Assembly (NCBI GenBank): GCA_900321055.1
Contig: ONUQ01000127.1
Location: forward strand, 1-16,201
Direction: 5' to 3'
Length of the DNA stretch: 16,201 bases
Origin: an uncultured Elusimicrobia bacterium
GTDB taxonomy: Bacteria > Elusimicrobiota > Endomicrobiia > Endomicrobiales > Endomicrobiaceae
Positions 9,545-15,691 of this stretch are shown here, piece after piece. The position numbers and the translations under genes were made by a program. The first letter of the stretch is position 1. Each line of letters opens with the position of its first letter. A model generated the notes under the pieces. The model was not told where the DNA came from. It worked only from the letters and a program-made list of their open reading frames with translations, and made no database searches.

Positions 9545-9591
9545 AAAAAAGTAGCTCAGCTTATATATGATATATAAGCTGAGTTGTTTTT
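9543..9591 (+). terminator. Strong rho-independent (probably two-way) terminator
   Basis: A perfect 13-base-pair stem, CTCAGCTTATATA (9555-9567) with its complement at 9571-9583, closes a three-base loop TGA. It is followed by TTGTTTTT on the right and preceded by an eight-A run on the left, so it could stop transcription from either side. It begins directly after the stop of the broken gene at 9544. Confidence 0.85.
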
Positions 9592-9604
9592 ATGTGTAAA
9601 AACA
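9585..9604 (+). promoter_or_regulatory. Second hairpin overlapping the terminator T-tract
   Basis: TGTTTTTA (9585-9592), loop TGTG, and TAAAAACA (9597-9604) form a perfect 8-base-pair stem. It uses the terminator T-tract as its left arm, so it competes with the tract's role in termination. It lies just before the ribosome binding site of the gene at 9624. A regulatory role is inference; the stem is weak because it is mostly A-T. Confidence 0.35.
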
Positions 9605-9611
9605 TAAGAAC

Positions 9612-9619
9612 GGGGAGAG
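9612..9619 (+). promoter_or_regulatory. Ribosome binding site deciding the start at 9624
   Basis: GGGGAGAG, with GGAG at 9614-9617, sits 6 bases before the ATG at 9624. It is the only strong ribosome binding site seen in the whole 9600-16201 region, which is one reason to regard the downstream reading frames as continuations of this gene. Confidence 0.8.
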
Positions 9620-9623
9620 AAAG

Positions 9624-11384
9624 ATGAAGGCAGTAAAAGAATTGGCAAAGAAGTTGGTAGGCAAAGGAAAATTGTTAGGATTAAAGGAATGGATAGAAAG
9701 ATTAAACGGAATAAAGATAATAGCAATAATAGTAGTGAACAGTTTATTGTTAACGGGAGTATACGGACAAGCAATAGCAGGAGTGATGGAGTCGGAAAGA
9801 ACAACGGAACAATTTAAACAGGTATTTGAAGATTTAGATGTACCGTATAGTTATGGAAAGATAACAGCGGGAAAATATGAGGGAAGTGATAGTGTAGTTA
9901 TAAATATACAAGATTTACATAATCATGCCGAAGTGCAAAAGAATATAAGCAATATAATAAAAGTATTTGACGAGAAATACGGAGTAAAGAGAGTATATGT
10001 AGAAGGAGCTTATGGAGAAGTAAGTACAAAATGGTTAACGGTAATAAAAGATAAAAAAGTAAAAGATGAGGTAATAGAAACACTGTTAAAGGCGGGAAGA
10101 TTAACGGGAGCGGAATATTATTCAGCAAAGGAGAATAAAGCGGAGATAATAAAAGGATTAGAGAAGAAAGAAGAATATTTAGACAATTTAAAAAGATTGG
10201 GAACAATAATAGAAAACCAAGAGACAGTAGCAATGCATATAGAAGCGATAAAAGAAACGGTAAAGGAATTACAAAAGAAATATTATAACAAGCAACAAAA
10301 GAAGATAGAAAAATTATCAAAAGAGTATGTAAGCGGGAAAGAAACAGCAAAGAAATATTTTGCAAAGCTGGAAAAATATGCCAAAGAATTAGCAATAGAT
10401 ACAGGAGCATATGAAAATCTGTCAATGTATATGGAATTGTTGGATAAGCAAAAGGAGATAGATACGAAAAGAGCAACCCGTGAGTTACAGAAATTCGTAT
10501 TGAATATAAAAGAAAATGTGCCATACGGAGTATACAGCAAGTTATTAAGTATGACAAATAATTTTAAACAGACGGATAAATTGTACGGTTATTTAATAAG
10601 ACTATCGAGACAATATGATATGAATTTGACTAAGAACTATAAAGAATTAGAGAAATTGTTTGAATACATGGAGTTAAGCCAAGCAATAAATCCGTTGGAA
10701 TTAGTAAAAGAAGAACAAAATTTTAAAGATGAACTAAACGACAGATTTTCAATAAACAAAGTAGAACAGGAAGTAATATTTTTAAGTAATTTTATTAAAT
10801 ATTATGAAGAGTATTTAAGCGGAAAGATAACGGCAAACGACTGCAAATATTACAATAAAAATATAGAAAAGTTTAAAAATGTATGGGTAAAATATATAGA
10901 TAACAGAGAAATAGTAGCATTAGAGGAGTATGAAAAAATATCGGATGAATTCTATAAAATAAACATGGCAAGAAACGAATATTTTATGGAAAACATGAAA
11001 GAAATATTGAATTCAAAGAAGATAGGAGAGGAAGTAAAGGGAGAAACGGAAATACAAAAGAGTATGAATTCGTTAAAGGAAGCCAAAGATATATACATAA
11101 CGGTAACTGGAGGATTTCATACCCAAGAGTTGTCAAAGATGTTATCGAAAGAGGGAATAACAAATATAATAATAACACCAAATGTAACAACAGGAGTAAA
11201 AGAAGCACAAAAGACATATTACGAAATAGCCAAAGAGCAGACAAAAATATCATTTCAGGCATTATCAACACTGTTAACATCAAGTATGCCAAACACAGAG
11301 AAAATATTAGAGCTTTTTAAAGTGGCAGAAAAAAACAAATATCAAAAACAGGATTTGAAAAAAGTATTAAAGAATTGGTTATAG
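9624..11384 (+). CDS. TIKI/ChaN/EreA-like domain protein, N-terminal piece of the giant gene
   Basis: 586 residues as read. After a basic N-terminus, residues 30-47 form a hydrophobic signal or anchor helix ending near VYGQA, so the rest is probably outside the cytoplasm. QDLHNHAEVQ at 96-105, VYVEGAYGEV at 124-133 and TGGFH at 495-499 match the pattern of the TIKI superfamily (ChaN haem-binding, EreA esterase, TraB/PrgY and TIKI proteases): GxxH, then Glu, then GxxH, with the first Gly replaced here by Gln. A long helical, Lys/Glu-rich insert separates them. AGRLTGAEYY at 157-166 and a Leu/Glu helix follow the Glu motif. The only cysteine is in NDCKYY. The true C-terminus is doubtful: at 11330 the sense moves to another frame, and the last 14 or so residues here are probably out of frame. 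Substrate unknown; a metal-dependent hydrolase is inference. Confidence 0.7.
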   Translation: MKAVKELAKKLVGKGKLLGLKEWIERLNGIKIIAIIVVNSLLLTGVYGQAIAGVMESERTTEQFKQVFEDLDVPYSYGKITAGKYEGSDSVVINIQDLHNHAEVQKNISNIIKVFDEKYGVKRVYVEGAYGEVSTKWLTVIKDKKVKDEVIETLLKAGRLTGAEYYSAKENKAEIIKGLEKKEEYLDNLKRLGTIIENQETVAMHIEAIKETVKELQKKYYNKQQKKIEKLSKEYVSGKETAKKYFAKLEKYAKELAIDTGAYENLSMYMELLDKQKEIDTKRATRELQKFVLNIKENVPYGVYSKLLSMTNNFKQTDKLYGYLIRLSRQYDMNLTKNYKELEKLFEYMELSQAINPLELVKEEQNFKDELNDRFSINKVEQEVIFLSNFIKYYEEYLSGKITANDCKYYNKNIEKFKNVWVKYIDNREIVALEEYEKISDEFYKINMARNEYFMENMKEILNSKKIGEEVKGETEIQKSMNSLKEAKDIYITVTGGFHTQELSKMLSKEGITNIIITPNVTTGVKEAQKTYYEIAKEQTKISFQALSTLLTSSMPNTEKILELFKVAEKNKYQKQDLKKVLKNWL

Positions 11385-11554
11385 AATTTAACAAGGAACA
11401 AAGTGCAAATGAACAACCGGAAATAAGAGTAGAAATGGCATCAGAAAAAGAAATAATAATAAACGATAAGAAATACAGATATGAAGGGAATAAAGTAATA
11501 GAGGAAGAAATAAAAGCAGATAAGAACAAAGGGATGCAGAAATCCGTAATGTAA
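11321..11554 (+). pseudogene. Bridging segment of the giant gene in the -1 frame
   Basis: This frame is open from 11321 to the TAA at 11552-11554. Read from the A-tract at 11330 it gives KSIKELVIEFNKEQ and then an acidic linker with NDKKYRYEGNKVIEEE, whose composition matches the genes on both sides. It has no ribosome binding site of its own. Near 11524-11540 the sense moves by a further -1 into the frame of the next large ORF (RDAEIRNVKSVKET), most simply by one base lost in the AAAGGG at 11528-11533. It is therefore a connector and not a gene. Confidence 0.55.
11330..11336 (+). other. Slippery heptamer A AAA AAC, in phase
   Basis: In the frame of the 9624 ORF the codons read GAA AAA AAC, so A AAA AAC is in the exact phase required for -1 ribosomal slippage. 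It lies in a seven-A run (11329-11335). The -1 frame is the one in which coding sense continues. A simple lost A in the run explains the data equally well. I see no strong hairpin 5-9 bases downstream. Confidence 0.5.
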
Positions 11555-11583
11555 AAAGTGTAAAAGAAACGATACAAAAAACA

Positions 11584-14184
11584 GTGATAATATCAGTAGG
11601 ATTATCAATAATAACATTGGCATTAATACCGATAAGTATATTAACGGGAAGTTTTCCTGTGGTAGCAATGATAGTAGGAGAGAGTATATCTGCAATAGGA
11701 GCAGTATTTTCATGGATGACAGTAATATTTAAAAACAGTCAAATTAATTTTTTGAACAATAAAAGAGCCAAAGAAATAAAAGAACAGATAACAATAAATA
11801 AAATTACGGAATCAGACGGAGTATCCGAAGAAATAAAAAATAAGATAAAAGATAAATTTATAGAGTTGGGATTTAAAGAAGAAGAAATAGGAACATCGGA
11901 TAAAGAATTAGGAGAAAATGAATTTGCGGAAGTAAAAGTAAAAAAAGCAGAGAGAGGAGAGAAAGAATTTTTACATATAAATTATAGTCTGATAAATAAA
12001 TTGTTTATGGACGGGACAGAATTTAAAGATGATGTAATAAGTAATGCATATTTAAGAATGTTTATAGAATATGAACTGAGACACAGGAACAATACGAAAT
12101 GGAGTGAATGGCAGGTAAGTTTTTTTGATATATTTAGTTTTATAATGGCATTTATAAGAGAGATATTTAAAGGTAGCAACATAGAAGAAAAGAAGAAAGG
12201 AGTAGTAGAAAAATTAATAGAAGAGACGGAAGGAGATTTCAAAGAAGAAGATTTAGACAAAGCATTAGAAGGGAAAGAAGAAAGTTATAAAAATAAAGTA
12301 ATAGGGTTGTTGAATAAATTTTTAAAAAACGGAGGATTAATAGTAAACTGTGCAGTAAAATCATTACAAGCGGTAATAAATGCACAGAGTATATGGCAGA
12401 TAGCAATACAAACAATGTTAACGGAAATAAGTACGGGAATGTTTGTAAAAAACAATGAAAAGAATATAAATGGCGGAAACACAAGCATAAAGACAAGTAT
12501 GTCTACAATGAAAAAAGTAATGGTTGAAGAAGGATATAAAGCAGAAGGATATGAAACGGATGCAAATACATTAATGGAAAACTTGAAAGAAGGAGAAAGT
12601 GCAATAGTATGGGTAAACAAGAATCATTACATAACAGTAACGAAATTAGGGACCGAGAAATATAGTATATCAGATCCGAATGTGAATGGCGGGAAAGAAA
12701 TAATATATGCAACAAAATTACTATTAAACGGTATGTCGGTAACATTACAAAGCGGTGAACAGGTAAGATATAAAACAAAAGACGGGAAAATAACAGTATT
12801 AAGTGCAAGTGAAGGATTGAAAGAAGCGGTAAAAAGCGGACAAGCGAACATAAGAATACTGAGCAACAAAAATATGGAAAAGATAACGGGAGCAGGCGGA
12901 TATAAAAAAGATATAAATATTGTAGATGCTACATTTTATGATAAAGTTGGAGTTACTTATGTTGATATAGTATATACAAAAGACGGGGGAATAACAAGAA
13001 AGAAAAAAAGTTTTAAATATAAAGAGAAGTTAACAGAACCCGTTAAAATAAAAGTAAAAAATCATTATAAAAAATATGGAATGACGGATGCTGAATGGGT
13101 TAGAACAAATGAACTTGATATTCCAAGTATGAAACAACAAATAAAAAATATTAATAATAAAAAAATAACGAAAAAAGTAGCGGGGCACGGAAATATAAAC
13201 AGAAATTTAAAACAAAAAGAACATAAAGAAATAAAAAAGATTAATGATAAAAGAATAATAAATAATATAGAAAAAAACGATAAAAAAGTTGAGAATAAAA
13301 CAAGTGTTGTAAAAAACAAAGATCATAATGTTGATATAAATCAAAATATTAATGAAGTTAACAAAAAGAATGAAGTAAATAAAAATCAGTCTAATTCTAA
13401 AGACGAATATAATAACCGGAACATAAAAAACGATAAAATAGAAAATTCAAATAATCAAAATAATGATAATTATATAAAACAATTAAAATCTGTGAATAAC
13501 TTAATAAATGAACAATTATCCCTATTAAAAAACAAATCAGTTCTGGTAGTATTTTTTAAGAAGAGAGAAATAAAACAAATAAAAGATTTATTGAAAGTTT
13601 ATTTACAAAAGAATAATGAAGTAATAGATATGAAATCTTTAAAAGATTTTGTTGGTTGGTTAGAACAAGAGATTAAAAGAGACGAGACTATAATTAGCTT
13701 GCCCGCTTTCAGAGTATCATTTATAAAAAATATAGCAGATACAGAATTAAAAAAATATAATCAGAACAATCAAAACAATATTAAACCTAAAAATAGTCAA
13801 GTTGGTAATAACGGTAAGAATATTGGTGAAAACATTAGGGAGCCCAAAAATGTCAAACATAATGATTTAAAAAATAAAATAAATATAAACAATAAAGATA
13901 ATAATATAATAAAAAAAGCAAATGATATTAAAGTTAACAGAATAAAGGGAAAAGATAATATAAATAAAAAAATATCAGATACAGATAAATCGGCAAAAGG
14001 TATAAAAGTAAATGAAAATATAAATATAAATATAAAAAAGATTAATAATAAAAAAGAAACGAATAATATAAAAAAAGAGATTGAGAAAAATAAAATAAGC
14101 ATTATAAATAAAGTAGTAAACAATATAGATATAAGCCAAAAAGTTAATGAAGAGAAAGAAAAGAAAAAGACTAGAAGATTATAG
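11584..14184 (+). CDS. Membrane-anchored C39-like cysteine peptidase domain with Asn/Lys-rich tail, middle piece of the giant gene
   Basis: 866 residues from a GTG that has no ribosome binding site; the frame is open back to 11524, so an independent start is doubtful. Residues 2-22 and 25-48 are two membrane helices. YELRH at 163-167 resembles a zinc-protease HExxH with the first His changed to Tyr. NCAVKSLQ holds Cys256, the only cysteine in the chain; KNHYITV gives His348, and SISDPN gives Asp364. The Cys-His gap of 92 and the His-Asp gap of 16 fit C39 peptidases, which cleave after double-glycine leaders or act in larger proteins. The usual oxyanion Gln six residues before Cys is Gly here, so activity is uncertain. 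From about residue 515 the protein is Asn/Lys-rich linker with one helical module (13480-13760). Codon style changes near 12900. The last residues before the stop are probably out of frame. Confidence 0.65.
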   Translation: MIISVGLSIITLALIPISILTGSFPVVAMIVGESISAIGAVFSWMTVIFKNSQINFLNNKRAKEIKEQITINKITESDGVSEEIKNKIKDKFIELGFKEEEIGTSDKELGENEFAEVKVKKAERGEKEFLHINYSLINKLFMDGTEFKDDVISNAYLRMFIEYELRHRNNTKWSEWQVSFFDIFSFIMAFIREIFKGSNIEEKKKGVVEKLIEETEGDFKEEDLDKALEGKEESYKNKVIGLLNKFLKNGGLIVNCAVKSLQAVINAQSIWQIAIQTMLTEISTGMFVKNNEKNINGGNTSIKTSMSTMKKVMVEEGYKAEGYETDANTLMENLKEGESAIVWVNKNHYITVTKLGTEKYSISDPNVNGGKEIIYATKLLLNGMSVTLQSGEQVRYKTKDGKITVLSASEGLKEAVKSGQANIRILSNKNMEKITGAGGYKKDINIVDATFYDKVGVTYVDIVYTKDGGITRKKKSFKYKEKLTEPVKIKVKNHYKKYGMTDAEWVRTNELDIPSMKQQIKNINNKKITKKVAGHGNINRNLKQKEHKEIKKINDKRIINNIEKNDKKVENKTSVVKNKDHNVDINQNINEVNKKNEVNKNQSNSKDEYNNRNIKNDKIENSNNQNNDNYIKQLKSVNNLINEQLSLLKNKSVLVVFFKKREIKQIKDLLKVYLQKNNEVIDMKSLKDFVGWLEQEIKRDETIISLPAFRVSFIKNIADTELKKYNQNNQNNIKPKNSQVGNNGKNIGENIREPKNVKHNDLKNKININNKDNNIIKKANDIKVNRIKGKDNINKKISDTDKSAKGIKVNENININIKKINNKKETNNIKKEIEKNKISIINKVVNNIDISQKVNEEKEKKKTRRL

Positions 14185-14485
14185 AGAAAAGTTAGAAAAA
14201 TTTTTAAATTTATTCTCTGATAACAATGTGGTAACAACAGGTGATAATATTATTCTAAACAAAGAACAATCAAAGGTTATAGATGATTTTTTATTTTACT
14301 TGATGATTGATATATTTAGTATAGAAGGTAAATACTCTGAATTATATAATAAGTTTTATGAGTTTATACAATATTTAAAATATCAAAAAGATTTAATCAA
14401 AGATGATAAAGTTGAATTGTCCAAAGAAAAAATAAAAGAGATAAAAAAGATAGTCAGTGAAGAATTAGAGGAACAGAAGAATTAA
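14147..14485 (+). CDS. Helical module piece of the giant gene, ended by an in-frame TAA
   Basis: The ORF has an ATG at 14147, but sense in this frame probably begins near 14160, just after the A-rich run where the previous frame fails (RLEDYREKLEKFL continues the Lys/Glu linker). No ribosome binding site precedes the ATG, which lies inside the coding end of the ORF before it. The roughly 100 residues are helical, with ILNKEQ, then KDDKVELSKEKIKEIKKIV, then EELEE near the end. This is the second of three diverged modules. The TAA at 14483-14485 is in frame with the ORF that resumes at 14699, and the codons between them are all open. It is best seen as a fragment and not as an independent gene. 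Confidence 0.45.
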   Translation: MKRKKRKRLEDYREKLEKFLNLFSDNNVVTTGDNIILNKEQSKVIDDFLFYLMIDIFSIEGKYSELYNKFYEFIQYLKYQKDLIKDDKVELSKEKIKEIKKIVSEELEEQKN

Positions 14486-14698
14486 AATATTTCTAATCAA
14501 AAGGAAGATACCGGTTTATTAGTTGAACATGTCAATGATAATAAGCAAGAAAGAGATATTAATCAACAAAAAAATAAAGAAACACATAATATAAAAGATA
14601 ATAATATAGAAATAGAAAACAATAATAGAAATAAAGATATTAAACAGGAAAAACAAAATATTGTTTTAAACAACAAAAAAGTAAAATCACTGATTACT
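14486..14698 (+). other. Open in-frame linker between the TAA at 14483 and the next ATG
   Basis: 71 sense codons lie in the same frame as both neighbours, without a stop. They encode an Asn/Lys/Asp/Glu-rich linker (for example NIEIENNNRNKDIKQEK) like the linkers elsewhere in the giant gene. The stretch has no ribosome binding site near its end. It therefore looks like coding sequence stranded behind a single stop codon. Confidence 0.6.
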
Positions 14699-15691
14699 AT
14701 GATAAACAATATATTAAAAAGAAATAATCAATATATTAGTATACAAGATACAATTAAAATAATAAGAGCATTAAATTGTATAGATGATATAGAACAAAAT
14801 TTAAAAGATAGTTTAAAAAAATATATAGATAATATAAATAATGTATTGGAAAATGCAAGAAATAATCCTGTAATTGATATTAATTCAATAAAGTTAAACG
14901 AGATAAAAGAGTTACTTGAGACAGGAATAAATAATAAATCTACCGGTAAAAAAGTGATAAACATTAATAATGATATGAATAATTTAAAGGAACAAAAAGA
15001 ACTTATTAACAGGATAAAAAATAATCGTTTACCAGAAAAACAAAATGACAAAAATATAAACACTAATGGTAAAAAAACATTAAAGAAACTTAATTATAAT
15101 GTTGTTTGTACCTTTGAAGAATTAAAAAATCTTAACAATCTTAACAAACTTAACAAAACCTATTATCAGCCAACAGAATTAATATGGATAAAAAATGGAA
15201 AGATTGAAATTAAAGATAAAGAAAAAATAAAAAATGTTTATTTAGATTTCACAAAAGAAAGTATGGTATATGATAATACAAATACCATATCCGGTTTTTA
15301 TATTAATAATATAGACTGGTTAGATAAATTTAAAACAAATAACAATATAGATTTAGAAGATTTTTTTGTTCATGTTGCATTAAACAAGGCTATTTTAGAG
15401 TTTATTAAATCAGGAATAGAATATGAAAACAACAATCTGTCTGCCGAGCAGGAAGAAAAACTAAAGGAATATTTCTTTTCTAATTTGTTCTCTATACTTA
15501 AAAAAGGAGATAATTATTATTTTATAAAGAAATTTAGTGTGGTCAATTATGGTGATAAAAACAAGACAAATACTAAGTTTCTTATCTATAATAATCATTT
15601 TTTTAAAATTAAAGATTTTGGTGTTGAAAGTAGAAGTTTAAAAAATGAATATGATGCTTATAATAAAATAAAATCAAAATTTAAAAGGTAA
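14699..15691 (+). CDS. Third helical module, unknown middle domain and N-lobe of a kinase-like domain (fragment of the giant gene)
   Basis: 330 residues from an ATG without a ribosome binding site; the frame is open upstream to the TAA at 14483. Residues 1-80 form the third helical module (ISIQDTIKIIRAL, then DINSIKLNEIKELLE). An Asn/Lys linker follows, then a 150-residue mixed region (TFEELKNLNNLNK, NVYLDFTKESM, DLEDFFVHVALNKA) that I do not recognise. The last 45 residues look like a protein-kinase N-lobe: HFFKIKDFG offers the ATP-binding Lys and LKNEYDAY the helix-C Glu. The frame ends at the TAA at 15689, but the C-lobe follows at once in another frame. One extra A in the AAAA at 15683-15686 would explain the break. 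Confidence 0.55.
   Translation: MINNILKRNNQYISIQDTIKIIRALNCIDDIEQNLKDSLKKYIDNINNVLENARNNPVIDINSIKLNEIKELLETGINNKSTGKKVININNDMNNLKEQKELINRIKNNRLPEKQNDKNINTNGKKTLKKLNYNVVCTFEELKNLNNLNKLNKTYYQPTELIWIKNGKIEIKDKEKIKNVYLDFTKESMVYDNTNTISGFYINNIDWLDKFKTNNNIDLEDFFVHVALNKAILEFIKSGIEYENNNLSAEQEEKLKEYFFSNLFSILKKGDNYYFIKKFSVVNYGDKNKTNTKFLIYNNHFFKIKDFGVESRSLKNEYDAYNKIKSKFKR
15131..15157 (+). repeat. Three tandem copies of a 9-base unit
   Basis: CTTAACAAT, CTTAACAAA and CTTAACAAA follow each other without a gap and encode LNN LNK LNK. The unit is a multiple of three, so copy-number change would not alter the frame. It looks like recent local duplication inside coding sequence. Confidence 0.75.

Noticed and set aside
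9898..12869. Several minus-strand ORFs of 80-219 codons opposite the giant gene
   Set aside because: They are Leu/Ser/Phe-rich shadows of A/G-ending codons on the plus strand, with no start signals and no recognisable domains.
9245..14485. Recoding of TAA as an amino acid, to explain two in-frame stops
   Set aside because: ilvE, tamB, hemW and lpxB all end in TAA at the expected places, so TAA is a normal stop in this genome.
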